Source: Ottelia alismoides | Lineage: Eukaryota; Streptophyta; Magnoliopsida; Alismatales; Hydrocharitaceae | DNA length: 64,000 nucleotides | Direction: 5' to 3' | Assembly: GCA_037367405.1 (NCBI GenBank) | Contig: JAZKJV010011400.1 | Coordinates: forward strand, 8,430,501 to 8,494,500 | Part shown: positions 46,053-54,654 of the stretch, in pieces | Numbering within the stretch: the stretch's first letter is position 1 | Layout of the letters: each line of letters begins with the position of its first letter | Notes under the pieces: model-generated | The model's database searches: none | The model's input: only the letters and a program-made list of their open reading frames with translations | Told to the model about the DNA's origin: nothing | Program-made: the position numbers and the translations under genes

Positions 46053-47096
46053 ATGTTGCGTTTGGAGAAACGTCCAGCCTTCACCTTGGTGGAGTTGCTG
46101 GTGGTCATCGCTATCATCGGGATATTGGTCGGCCTGCTATTGCCTGCCGTACAAGCAGCTCGTGAAGCGGCTCGCCGTATGGCATGCTCGAACAACCTCA
46201 AGCAAGCGGGGTTGGCCATGCACAATTTCGAGTCCGCCTACAAGTACTTGCCGGCCTCCGATAAAGACATCCCCGCAGCAGCCTATCCCACTCCACCCAA
46301 TGCGCACGGTCCACAATACGTCGCCACCTTCGGCACCCTCTTCCAGATCCTGCCCTTTATGGAACAGAGCCAGATTTACAGTCTGGTTGATCTCAAGCGA
46401 TCCTACCTGGATCCTATCAACATGGCCCCGCCTTACGGCACGGCCAGCCCCATGATTTACAACAGGATTCCCGCCTATATCTGCCCATCCACACCCGGTG
46501 AACCGCCATCGGATTACGGTCCCTTCATGGGGACCGCGCCTGGGATCGGCAACAAAGGGCCATTGATTCTGCCACGTACCGACTACATTCCAATCAAGGG
46601 CTTGCACCGCGGATCGATTGTTGGCTGTGCAGGTTACACCAACCCGAGCACTTACCCGAACCGCAATGGAATGCTGGGCACGACCAGCCCATCGACCAAG
46701 TGGACGGTCAAGTTCGGTGAAGTTACCGATGGCCTTTCCAATACGATCATGTTCGGCGAACTGGCTGGACGTCAGAAACTGTACTACCGCGGCAGGCCGA
46801 CGCCTGGTGCAACTCTGACCGATGGTGGGCTGACGCTCAACTCGTTCTACGCAGATGCCAACACGGCTCGCGAATTGCGCAGCTACTCAGGTGCTAACCC
46901 AGCCAACTTCCGCGAACTTGGCTGCTCGCCCATCAACATCTTCAACGAAAACGGGTTGTATTCCTTCCATGTCGGTGGAATCCAGAATTGCATGGGCGAT
47001 GGCTCGGTCTCCTTCATGTCCGAGAGCATCTCGGTGACTGTCTTCGCGGCGCTGGTGACTCGCGACGGCGGTGAAGTGGCCAACGTCGAGCAGTAA
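46053..47096 (+). CDS. DUF1559 prepilin-like protein
   Basis: 347 residues. The N-terminus AFTLVELLVVIAIIGILVGL is a type IV prepilin cleavage and membrane segment, with Glu five residues into the helix. LLPAVQAAREAARRMACSNNLKQ follows, the DUF1559 hallmark. The C-terminal end has FHVGGIQNCMGDGSVSFM, matching the conserved HxGGxxxxxxDGSV loop. Such proteins are abundant in planctomycetes and are thought to be pseudopilin-like cell-surface or export components. GGGGA lies 8 nt upstream of ATG 46053; the frame is open to 45981 but without conserved residues. A small lipoprotein gene follows, as is common for this family. Confidence 0.9.
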   Translation: MLRLEKRPAFTLVELLVVIAIIGILVGLLLPAVQAAREAARRMACSNNLKQAGLAMHNFESAYKYLPASDKDIPAAAYPTPPNAHGPQYVATFGTLFQILPFMEQSQIYSLVDLKRSYLDPINMAPPYGTASPMIYNRIPAYICPSTPGEPPSDYGPFMGTAPGIGNKGPLILPRTDYIPIKGLHRGSIVGCAGYTNPSTYPNRNGMLGTTSPSTKWTVKFGEVTDGLSNTIMFGELAGRQKLYYRGRPTPGATLTDGGLTLNSFYADANTARELRSYSGANPANFRELGCSPINIFNENGLYSFHVGGIQNCMGDGSVSFMSESISVTVFAALVTRDGGEVANVEQ

Positions 47097-47261
47097 CGCA
47101 CTGCGACCAGGTAGTCAACTTGCCTGGCAACTTTTTGCCTTTACCTCGCCCATGACGCTTGCTGGACCTATCAGCAGCGGCATGGGCATTTACGTTTAAT
47201 TAGTGCAGTATCCTTGGCGATTAGTTTTTCCGACTCGCAGCGTCGATAACTTGGAGTGGAC

Positions 47262-47681
47262 ATGAGAGCAATTGGATCGGTTCTGGTGGTGTGTGTCGCA
47301 GTCTTGTTTGCCGGATGCTCCAACAGTCAGAGACTGATACCGGTCACCGGTCAAGTCACCGTCAACGGCAAACCGGCTGAGGGTGCGATCGTTATGTTCC
47401 ACCCAGAGGATAGCAAACTGTCCGTGGGCTCAGCCACCGCCGGAGCCGACGGTACCTTTGCACCGGTTACCAACGCCGAGAAGGGCTTGATGATCGGCAA
47501 GTATAAAGTCACCATCGTTTATCCTGACCCAACCAAGAAACCCACCGAAGCTCAAATCATGATGGGCACCGCGGATGTGGGCCCCGACTTGCTCAAGGGC
47601 AAGTACGGGGCTAAAGCCAATACCACCCTGTCAGCCGAAATCACCAGCGAAACCCAAGCTATCGCCCCGTTCGAATTGTAG
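47262..47681 (+). CDS. small lipoprotein partnered with DUF1559
   Basis: 139 residues. The signal ends in a lipobox (VVCVAVLFAGCSN). The mature part begins VTGQVTVNGKPAEGAIVMFHPED, a beta-sandwich start of the carboxypeptidase-regulatory-like type, with later GTFAPVTNAEKGLMIGKYKVTIV. It sits 165 bp behind the DUF1559 gene on the same strand, an arrangement seen repeatedly in planctomycetes. The role is unknown. TTGGAG lies 5 nt before ATG 47262; a GTG at 47256 would add two residues. Confidence 0.8.
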   Translation: MRAIGSVLVVCVAVLFAGCSNSQRLIPVTGQVTVNGKPAEGAIVMFHPEDSKLSVGSATAGADGTFAPVTNAEKGLMIGKYKVTIVYPDPTKKPTEAQIMMGTADVGPDLLKGKYGAKANTTLSAEITSETQAIAPFEL

Positions 47682-47718
47682 TAGCATTGCCTGGGGCCGC
47701 ACTGACATTGGCCTGCCG

Positions 47719-47873
47719 CCCACTTGGCAGTGGTGGCTACGAGCGAAGCAGTCACCGACGTAGCCACCGTCGCCAGACGGTGGATGCCTTAGATGATGCT
47801 CTCCACCACTTGGCAGTGGTGGCTACGGAGCTTGGCAGTGGTGGCTACGGAGCTTGGCAGTGATGGCTACGGA
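47719..47873. repeat. GTAGCCACC palindromic element, copy 8 (cluster)
   Basis: A half unit (47719-47740), a full unit (47760-47824), and then short tandem copies of CTTGGCAGTGGTGGCTACGG at about 23-bp spacing. The cluster begins 38 bp behind the lipoprotein stop and reaches the stop of the convergent gene at 47867. Confidence 0.75.
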
Positions 47874-48589
47874 GTGCCCGCTTGCATGTTGGCGTTTTGC
47901 GGCGCTTCGATCCAGAGCTGAACGCCGTTGCCCTGTCTGTTCGGCAACGTGCTGCCGCCCGACGGTGGAAATGGGTCGGAAAAGACACGACGGAACAGGA
48001 CCGCATCGCTACCGATTGGATAGTCGACTTGATGATCAATTTGGGAGCCGCCCGTCGAACCGTGTGACTCGTTCCACTCTTTGGGGCGCTTCAGCCAGAT
48101 CACTGTCTCCAAGTCAACTTGCACTTCGGTCAGCCACTCGTCTCCTTGCTGATAGGTTTCCAGTTGAATTCGATGCTGTCCGGGGCTGAGCTGGACAGTA
48201 TCCTCAGGCGTCGGTTCTGGAGGCACAGGCACGTGAACCCCGGGTGAAATTCCAGTGGTGGCGATTTTCAGTCGATATCCTTCGCCCGGCACAAACACTT
48301 GCCAACTAAACTCGTCATACATGGTCTGCTCTTGGGCAATCGCCGCCAGATGGTCGCGGTCCTTCAGCAATAGTTCACGCATCAACGGTCGGCTGACAAC
48401 CAAGCGTTCGTTGGCCACTCGAATCTGATTGTGGGTCCGTATGACGCTGTACCAGACCGCTGTGCAGGCCGTCGCCAGCAGCAAGGTGCTCAGCCCAATT
48501 TGACGCAAACGCCTGGGTGACTCATGGCACACGGGGCGATCCGTAGGTTGATGATCCCTCGGTTGATTTTGTGCATCAGTTGAGGTCAA
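47867..48589 (-). CDS. membrane-anchored protein of unknown function
   Basis: 240 residues. One membrane helix (about 31-48, QIGLSTLLLATACTAVWYSV) follows a polar cytoplasmic tip. A short coil (IRVANERLVVSRPLMRELLLKD) and an exported globular domain follow, with YDEFSWQVFVPGEGYRLKIA near 90-110. The C-terminal 60 residues are polar and Pro/Gly-rich. No family is recognised. It overlaps the upstream gene by 14 bp; that protein has the same layout (helix, coil, WQWAWRVYLPD core), so the two are probably distant paralogues acting together. The C-terminus reaches into the repeat cluster. Confidence 0.65.
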   Translation of the reverse strand: MTSTDAQNQPRDHQPTDRPVCHESPRRLRQIGLSTLLLATACTAVWYSVIRTHNQIRVANERLVVSRPLMRELLLKDRDHLAAIAQEQTMYDEFSWQVFVPGEGYRLKIATTGISPGVHVPVPPEPTPEDTVQLSPGQHRIQLETYQQGDEWLTEVQVDLETVIWLKRPKEWNESHGSTGGSQIDHQVDYPIGSDAVLFRRVFSDPFPPSGGSTLPNRQGNGVQLWIEAPQNANMQAGTP

Positions 48590-49187
48590 GCGTCACCTCC
48601 AACAGGACAGGTATCACCGGCTTGACGTTAGGATCCTCTCCAAAGCGAGTTCGGGCTTCAGCAGCTAGCTGGTCATCCATTTCGAGCTTCAGCAGGGTCA
48701 CCGGCTGGCTGCCAGCAGGTACGGTTTCTGATTTTCCCGAGGCGAACTCGGTGACCAACAGCCGCTGACGATTGTCTTGCAGAAACTGAAAGAAATCGGA
48801 ATTGCCGAATGAAGAGAAACTAGAGCCGCCGGCAAAGCGAAAATAGATGCCCACCGTACCAGATTTGGTCTTGCCAATACTGCAGCGCGCCACGGTCATC
48901 TGTTTCATATTGGCAAAGCCGTGACTGCCCGAACCACCGCCGCTGGCATGCGAGATGGTTCCACTACATGCGTCGGGCAGGTAGACGCGCCAGGCCCACT
49001 GCCAGGGAGATTCGGTCTTGGTTGCCACCATGTGCAACTGCTTTTCGTCTTTGATAACCAAATCACCAACGCTGGCCTCTATTCGACCCAACTCCTTGTT
49101 CAGCCCACTGAGCGCGGCGCGCTTCTGAACCAAAGCCACCGAACCGATTACTATACCGACAATCAGTATCAGGTCCAGGATTTTCAC
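48576..49187 (-). CDS. membrane-anchored protein of unknown function
   Basis: 203 residues. The N-terminal helix is at about 4-20 (LDLILIVGIVIGSVALV), followed by a coil (SGLNKELGRIEASVGDLVIKDEKQ) and an exported domain with SPWQWAWRVYLPDA and a Gly/Ser-rich loop (HASGGGSGSHGF). No family is recognised. It precedes and overlaps the 240-residue gene by 14 bp, and the two share the order helix, coil, W-x-V-x-x-P core. They are probably cotranscribed. Confidence 0.68.
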   Translation of the reverse strand: MKILDLILIVGIVIGSVALVQKRAALSGLNKELGRIEASVGDLVIKDEKQLHMVATKTESPWQWAWRVYLPDACSGTISHASGGGSGSHGFANMKQMTVARCSIGKTKSGTVGIYFRFAGGSSFSSFGNSDFFQFLQDNRQRLLVTEFASGKSETVPAGSQPVTLLKLEMDDQLAAEARTRFGEDPNVKPVIPVLLEVTLDLN

Positions 49188-49234
49188 GCCGCTAGCTCCT
49201 GCTGGCCCCGAGCACAGTACTTAATCGATCCACG

Positions 49235-50269
49235 CTACTTGATCGCCAGAACGACATCCAGTGGCGACTGCGTCCGGCATCCGCTGACCTTCGAGAAGCC
49301 ATGCTGGTAGAGCAATTGAGCGTACTCTGACAAGCTGCGCTCTTTGCCTTCGGTGCATGTCAACATATTAAGGCTCTGCATCAGTGCCCATCTAGGCGCG
49401 GTTTTATCTTCGGTCAGCAGTTTTTCGGCAATCAGTAAGGCTCCGCCGACCGGCAAGGCGTCATACATCCGCGCGAGCAACTGATGAACCTTCTCCTCGC
49501 TCCAGTCATGCAGAATTCGTCCCACAGCGTACAGGTCGGCCACGGGTAGCGGGTCTGTGAAGAAGTCACCACCGATCGTAGCCACACGCGCCGCTACCGG
49601 CGTAAGCGAAATGATTTCACGGGCCAGAGGTATGGCTTCGGGCAAGTCGAACACCGTGGCTCGCAGGTGCGGATAGCGATCACACGCGGCGCAGGCCAGG
49701 TGTCCAGTGGCTCCACCCAAATCGACCAGGTGCTGGTAACCGCTGAGATCAAAGGCGGCCACAACATGCGGTGAACTCATCACCCCATAACCATGCATGC
49801 CCATCAAGAACTCGCGTTTGGCCGCTTCTGTACTGAAGAAGTTCGAGAAGATCGGACCATCCCAACCGTATACCTGCGGCCAGCGATGCGTGCCTTCGCG
49901 TACAGCGTCTTCTAACTGAGCCCACAACTTCCACATCACGTTGTTGGAGTAGGTGATATAGCCGGTCACACGCCGTGGACTGGTCGACACCAGGTACGTA
50001 CTGGTCACTGGTTCATTGACGTAGCGGTCACCTTGTTTGGCCAGCAATCCGAGCGCAACACAAGCGTTCAGTAGCCGCTCCAGGCCGTCTTCACTGAGCT
50101 TCAATTCAGCGGCCAATTGACTCAGGCTCTGGGCGCTCCGATTTAGCGCATCGAATACGCCCAGACTCACGGCCGCAAACAGTGTTTTGGAACGCCGAAA
50201 GGCTTCCACTAAATCGAGAACAATTGCGGGGTCGGGAACGGATAGATCGTCGATAGGCGGATGATTCAT
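49235..50269 (-). CDS. O-methyltransferase, plant/ASMT-type
   Basis: 344 residues. An N-terminal winged-helix dimerisation domain (ALNRSAQSLSQLAAELKLSEDGLERLLNACVALGLL, outline) precedes the class I methyltransferase domain. The SAM motif is HLVDLGGATGHLACAA, followed by ATVFDLPEAIPLA; GRILHDWSEEKVHQLLARMYDALPVGGALLIAEKLL has the catalytic His position and the post-motif typical of family 2 O-methyltransferases. Substrates range over phenols, polyketides and carotenoid-like compounds; none is indicated here. ATG 50269 is chosen; the frame continues upstream without conserved residues. It diverges from the SDR gene. Confidence 0.82.
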   Translation of the reverse strand: MNHPPIDDLSVPDPAIVLDLVEAFRRSKTLFAAVSLGVFDALNRSAQSLSQLAAELKLSEDGLERLLNACVALGLLAKQGDRYVNEPVTSTYLVSTSPRRVTGYITYSNNVMWKLWAQLEDAVREGTHRWPQVYGWDGPIFSNFFSTEAAKREFLMGMHGYGVMSSPHVVAAFDLSGYQHLVDLGGATGHLACAACDRYPHLRATVFDLPEAIPLAREIISLTPVAARVATIGGDFFTDPLPVADLYAVGRILHDWSEEKVHQLLARMYDALPVGGALLIAEKLLTEDKTAPRWALMQSLNMLTCTEGKERSLSEYAQLLYQHGFSKVSGCRTQSPLDVVLAIK

Positions 50270-50388
50270 GCGTTGGTCCTTGCTGGCGGTTTTATCACGG
50301 AGCGCTATTGTAACGACTCTTCCAGGCACATGGCTTGCTGCTGCAGTCAGGCACACAAACCATCCATCGCTACGCTGAAAGCTCGATT

Positions 50389-51276
50389 ATGACTTCACAA
50401 ACGCAGACCAATCCACGACATGAAGGCCATCAACCTCCCTATCACCGTCAACAGCAGATTGAGCACCCTGGAACCGAACAAGCGCTGACGCCTCGAGCTG
50501 ATCATGGAGAAGAGTCGTATGTCGGCAGCGGTAAACTGAAGGATTTTGGGGTCTTGATTACTGGGGCCGATAGTGGCATTGGTCGAGCCATCGCGATCGC
50601 CTGTGCGCGCGAAGGTGCGGATGTGGCCTTCGCTTTTTTGGAAGAGGAGCAGGACGCAGCTGAAACAGTACGCTGGATCGAACAAGCCGATCGTCGATCG
50701 CTCAGCGTGCGGGGCGATATCCAAGATCCACAGTTCTGCCAGAACCTGGTTCAGCAAACACACCAAAAGTTTGGCCGTATCGATCTGCTGATCAATAACG
50801 CAGCCTACCAAATGGCGCAAACCCAACTGGCCGATTTCTCGCTCGAGCAGATTGAGCGGACGTTTCGAACCAACATACTAGCGATGTACGTTTTGTGTCA
50901 GGCGGCCGTGCCGCTGATGAAGGCCGGCTCGTCAATCATCAATACCGCGTCGATCCAGGCGTATGAACCTTCGCCGGAACTGCTGGATTACGCGGCCACC
51001 AAAGCCGCCATCATCAATTTCACCAAAGGCTTATCCAAGTTAGTGATCGAGCAAGGCATACGCGTCAACGCAGTTGCCCCCGGTCCGGTTTGGACACCGC
51101 TGATCCCTTCGACTATGGACCCCGAAAAGATCAAGCAATTCGGCGACAACACGCTGTTCCAGCGGCCAGCACAACCGGCCGAACTGGCCCCGCTGTACGT
51201 CTGGCTGGCATCACCTCAAGCCAGTTACATCACCGGCGAGGTCTACGGAGCTACCGGCGGCCGCACACCGTTTTAG
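50389..51276 (+). CDS. SDR-family oxidoreductase
   Basis: 295 residues. After a polar leader of about 45 residues containing YVGSGKLKDF, the Rossmann fold starts with VLITGADSGIGRAIAIACAREGADVAF (TGxxxGxG). The NNAA motif is in DLLINNAAYQMA, the catalytic Ser in INTASIQAY, and YAATKAAIINFTKG gives YxxxK. The C-terminal FQRPAQPAELAPLYVWLAS and ITGEVYGATGG fit the YhxC/YhdF-type group of stress-related dehydrogenases with the same leader. Substrate unknown. ATG 50389 lies at 120 bp from the divergent methyltransferase start. A 7-bp repeat follows the stop. Confidence 0.88.
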   Translation: MTSQTQTNPRHEGHQPPYHRQQQIEHPGTEQALTPRADHGEESYVGSGKLKDFGVLITGADSGIGRAIAIACAREGADVAFAFLEEEQDAAETVRWIEQADRRSLSVRGDIQDPQFCQNLVQQTHQKFGRIDLLINNAAYQMAQTQLADFSLEQIERTFRTNILAMYVLCQAAVPLMKAGSSIINTASIQAYEPSPELLDYAATKAAIINFTKGLSKLVIEQGIRVNAVAPGPVWTPLIPSTMDPEKIKQFGDNTLFQRPAQPAELAPLYVWLASPQASYITGEVYGATGGRTPF

Positions 51277-51283
51277 GAAGTTT

Positions 51284-51323
51284 CAAATCTCAAATCTCAA
51301 ATCTCAAATTTGAAATTTGAAAT
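51284..51323. repeat. 7-bp tandem repeat (CAAATCT) ending in a palindrome
   Basis: Three CAAATCT units, CAAATTT, then GAAATTTGAAAT on the opposite phase, so the run is partly palindromic. It lies 8 bp after the SDR stop. The period equals that of the run at 33444, and related AAATTT/GATTTGA text opens the window (1-50). Confidence 0.75.
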
Positions 51324-51444
51324 ACCGGCGCTTGCGAGTATCGTGCCTCATGTTCCGGGAACGCGTCTTGGAACATGAGGCCATCTCGGTCTTGCTCACC
51401 TGGCGCTTGCTCACCAGGCACTTGCTCACCAGGCGCGTGGTCAC

Positions 51445-53244
51445 TCAGCGCAGCTGGCGTTGCCAGTCGTGTACGAGGCTTTGTAAGTCCGCGCTGCGGG
51501 CAGTCAGAACTGGAAAAAGGCCAGCGACTCGCTCCAGTCGTTCGACCATTTGTTCAGCCGCTTGATTGGCTGCCGTCAGCGGTGCTCCGCCGGGTGTCGT
51601 GCTGACCAGCCATCCGCGGATGCTCTGCGCCAGTTCGTCGAAAGCCACGTTCAGTCCCTCGATGCTCTGCCGAGGCGCCGATAGCTCGCGCAGTTCGCCA
51701 ACCAATTCACCCAAGCGCATGCCAATGGCAAAGAGCAGCATCTGCGGCGAGCGAATATCTGGATCGACGTAGCTGGATTTCCAAATCTCATCATCATTCT
51801 CCAGCAGCCCTATCATTCTCCCAACACGGGGCTCTCCGCGCGCAGTGACTAAGGTGATTTGCTCGGTAGTGCGAGATGAACGGCTACCAGAGGGTGGCGC
51901 AGGAATCCATTCTTCATCGAAAGACTCGCGCGATTGCTCCCACTCCTCGTAATCGGCGACCAGCGAAAACGCGAACTCGTCTTCCATTTCCAGGTGGTAA
52001 CCATCGCAAATGCTGAAGCCGGGACCAAAGATATCAGACTCTTGGGCTTGCAGTCGACACAGCGGGCAATCGCAGTCGAAGGGTTCGCTACTGGCCAGCC
52101 GAGGTACCAATTGACGTTCTTCATCGATTAACTGCTGGAGCGTCAGGCCACCACTATCGGGATGCTCGCTGTTGAGCCAGCCATCGATGAAGCGGCAGAC
52201 ATCCTCTACCAGCGCTGCGTGCTCAATGGTGGGCTCATCATCTAACCACCGCCAGGCAGTGGTAATTGCATCGCGGCAAAGATCAAAGTAGTGGACAACT
52301 TCTTCGGTGCCCATCGGACCAAAACGAAATGCGTGGCTGGTCAACGCGAGCGGTGGCGGTGGGCGCCGAGTGATCGACCATTGATTGCGTCGATGGTCCA
52401 ACTCTCGATCTTTCCACTGGCGATGCTCATGCAGCATCTCGCGTGGCATACGACCATTTAAATCAGTCCGAGGTGTCATCAGCCATTGAACGTGAATGCG
52501 TTTGATCTCGCTCATAATCCGCTGCTGCATTTGCTCCAGTTCGCTGTCCTGGTTGAAATCATGGCGGCTGACATCTTGCTCACCCGCGGTCGCCTGGGCC
52601 GGTTCACCGCCTTCCATGGCGGTGTGAGTGCAACCGGCATGACGCACGCTGGAGGCAATGAATTCTGCCAATGGTCGACCATAGAGCACGCTGCGGAAGT
52701 CCAGCGGATTGGACATCGGCAGTTGATCGGGTGCGATATTCAGATCACCACCAACTTCTGGAAAGGGTTGATCTTCCATGCGACGCCACCACTGGGGAAT
52801 ATTCAACCACATATTCGGCAGGCTCGGTGAGGGTTGGCCTGTTCGCCGGATCCCACGTCGCTTGTCCCGTTTCCGCTGAGCCTTGGATCGCTTGAGCTTG
52901 GATGTTGGGAATCTGTCCGGCCGAAGCGGCGCATAACCACCCGGTTCTAACGACTGACCATCGCTGCCTGACCATTGAAAGCAGCACTCAGTCAGATCGA
53001 TCCAGATCCATACCTGGTCACTTTGAGGCTTCGAATCAAACTCCGCCAACGGTATCCAGTTGCCATCCATCAGCGGCTCTTCGGGTCGGAAACGCAACCA
53101 GGCTGCCGCAAATTCCTCCAACGTTCGCGGATCACTGGACAAGCAAGCCAGGTAAAGCATTTCGTCTGCCGGCTGGACATCCACACGACACAATCGCCGA
53201 GCACCATCGCGCAGCACGACCCAACTCTTCTTCGCATCAGCCAT
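51445..53244 (-). CDS. orphan protein of 599 residues, no family recognised
   Basis: Long, well-formed frame of cytoplasmic character: no signal peptide, no membrane helix. Acidic and Trp-rich parts (PNMWLNIPQWWRRMEDQPF near 145-160) surround a basic patch (SKAQRKRDKRRGIRRTG, ~120-136). At about 402-410 there is a possible metal site, FDCDCPLCRLQ, with three cysteines within seven residues. The last 150 residues are helical (LFAIGMRLGELVGELREL). I recognise no catalytic motif or known domain. It stands alone; the flanks are a tandem repeat and a gene-free stretch. Gene reality is supported by length and by the even codon pattern, function is not. Confidence 0.7.
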   Translation of the reverse strand: MADAKKSWVVLRDGARRLCRVDVQPADEMLYLACLSSDPRTLEEFAAAWLRFRPEEPLMDGNWIPLAEFDSKPQSDQVWIWIDLTECCFQWSGSDGQSLEPGGYAPLRPDRFPTSKLKRSKAQRKRDKRRGIRRTGQPSPSLPNMWLNIPQWWRRMEDQPFPEVGGDLNIAPDQLPMSNPLDFRSVLYGRPLAEFIASSVRHAGCTHTAMEGGEPAQATAGEQDVSRHDFNQDSELEQMQQRIMSEIKRIHVQWLMTPRTDLNGRMPREMLHEHRQWKDRELDHRRNQWSITRRPPPPLALTSHAFRFGPMGTEEVVHYFDLCRDAITTAWRWLDDEPTIEHAALVEDVCRFIDGWLNSEHPDSGGLTLQQLIDEERQLVPRLASSEPFDCDCPLCRLQAQESDIFGPGFSICDGYHLEMEDEFAFSLVADYEEWEQSRESFDEEWIPAPPSGSRSSRTTEQITLVTARGEPRVGRMIGLLENDDEIWKSSYVDPDIRSPQMLLFAIGMRLGELVGELRELSAPRQSIEGLNVAFDELAQSIRGWLVSTTPGGAPLTAANQAAEQMVERLERVAGLFPVLTARSADLQSLVHDWQRQLR

Positions 53245-53627
53245 CTGATCGCTCCTTCATTGAACAGAACCCAACATCAAATTGACGATCGCCATCACAG
53301 GACGAATGTCGTTATCGCTGTCGTGCACTGCGGGACCACTGCCCCGCAACCAGGCTCGACACAAATAAGATAGGGACCTGTCAAGACTGAGCCCCCCGAA
53401 AGAGGACACAATGAGAATCGCCAGCTCAATGAAAACGGCTGGTTCGGAATTGCATTAAGCCATTGCCAGAGCGGGCGTTAGAACATCAGGTCGGCCAACG
53501 GAGAGCCACCCGATGGGCTGAGAAAAAAGATTGAAGAAACTTTTAATGGCTAAAGAAAAAATACGAGATGCGTCTAAGGAAGACTAATCTCGCTTTGCTA
53601 GTTTGCCAGCGCCACCGGGCACGCTGG
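53245..53627. other. gene-free stretch with possible IS end
   Basis: The stretch holds no convincing ORF. At 53392-53410 the string CCCCCCGAAAGAGGACACA resembles the terminal sequence of some IS elements with a CCCCGAAAGAGGACA-like end. No transposase is next to it. Promoters for the orphan gene at 53244 are expected here but not identified. Confidence 0.35.
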
Positions 53628-53744
53628 GTAGCCACTGTCAGCTGGGTAGCCACTGTCGCCAGACGGTGGACCAGCCGGGTAGCCTCCGTCGCCAGACGGT
53701 GGACGCGAAAGGTAACGTTTTCCACCGCTTGGCACTGTGGCTAC
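53628..53744. repeat. GTAGCCACC palindromic element, copy 9
   Basis: Tandem partial units (GTAGCCACTGTC, GTAGCCTCCGTCGCCAGACGG) lead into TTTTCCACCGCTTGGCACTG and TGGCTACGAATAC. It lies 61 bp behind the stop of the Cys-rich lipoprotein (minus strand). Its last 13 nt show what an uninterrupted intron target looks like. Confidence 0.75.
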
Positions 53745-53805
53745 GAATACTGCTAACAGGAAAATTGCCCAGTGGCGCTGGGCAACTCATCTCAATGGCT
53801 ATCGC

Positions 53806-54429
53806 TCAGTTGCTATAGCTGGCCCGCTTGGCATCCATTTTCTGACGTGCGGGGTTAATGCGTTCGCTAGCGACGGAGGCTGGCACGCGGCGCGGTGCGG
53901 ACATCTTGTACGACCCGGGCACCATTTGAGCTTCACCAGCGTGAGAGGTGTGATGATGCGTCGTGGGCACGTGATGGGAAGTGCTAGGTATCAAAGGCTC
54001 GGTCACCGTAGCACCGCCCCCGCAACTGCTGCAGGAACCACCACCGCCGCCGCCACAGCTCGAGCAACCGCTACCACCTGAGGATGCATAGCCGCAACTG
54101 CCACCGCAGCTATCGCCACAACTATCGCAGCCGGTGGCACACATGTCGCAGCCTTGCACAAAGCGGCTGCCCCAGAGAGCTCGCAGCAGGGAGCGCACCG
54201 GGCGTACGTCGCCGGCACAGCACTGATCGACACAGGGCGGTTCGCTAACCCACTCGTCAACATAGGTTTCACCGCAGCCACTGGCACAGGCCCGATAACC
54301 ACCCAGCGGTCCCAAGCCGCAAGAGCCGCAACCGCACTGGCCCGGCATGCCTTGCACGCAACAGCAACCGGTACTGGTCAAGAACAGGGCAATCAGAGCC
54401 AACCAACGATAGCGAGCTTGCGACCGCAT
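53806..54429 (-). CDS. Cys/Gly-rich lipoprotein, unknown function
   Basis: 207 residues. The signal ends with a lipobox-like STGCCC. About 21 cysteines follow within the first 140 residues, many as GCxxC, CGxC and CDxC pairs, mixed with Gly/Ser runs (SGGSGCSSCGGGGGGSCSS in outline). A Pro/His stretch (SHHVPTTHHHTSHA) and a basic tail complete it. It could be a metal-binding or disulfide-crosslinked surface protein; similar Cys-rich exported proteins are frequent in planctomycetes. No known domain is seen, and the Gly/Cys richness makes homology hard to judge. Confidence 0.65.
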   Translation of the reverse strand: MRSQARYRWLALIALFLTSTGCCCVQGMPGQCGCGSCGLGPLGGYRACASGCGETYVDEWVSEPPCVDQCCAGDVRPVRSLLRALWGSRFVQGCDMCATGCDSCGDSCGGSCGYASSGGSGCSSCGGGGGGSCSSCGGGATVTEPLIPSTSHHVPTTHHHTSHAGEAQMVPGSYKMSAPRRVPASVASERINPARQKMDAKRASYSN

Positions 54430-54654
54430 GAGCCATCAATCCTTTGATCGATTGTTCAAGCAACGAGCTTGCTAGCATTCGTTGCCCATCACGATTGAGT
54501 TATTCCATCGCTGTTAGATATCGACCAGTAGAGTCTGCCAAATCAGCAAATCTTACCAACCCCGCAAATTTTGAAGTCTCCTCAAGTACAGGACGTGTGC
54601 CCACCCGAGCAGCCTCGGTCCCCCGGCAAACGTAAATGCTAGTTATGCACTTGT

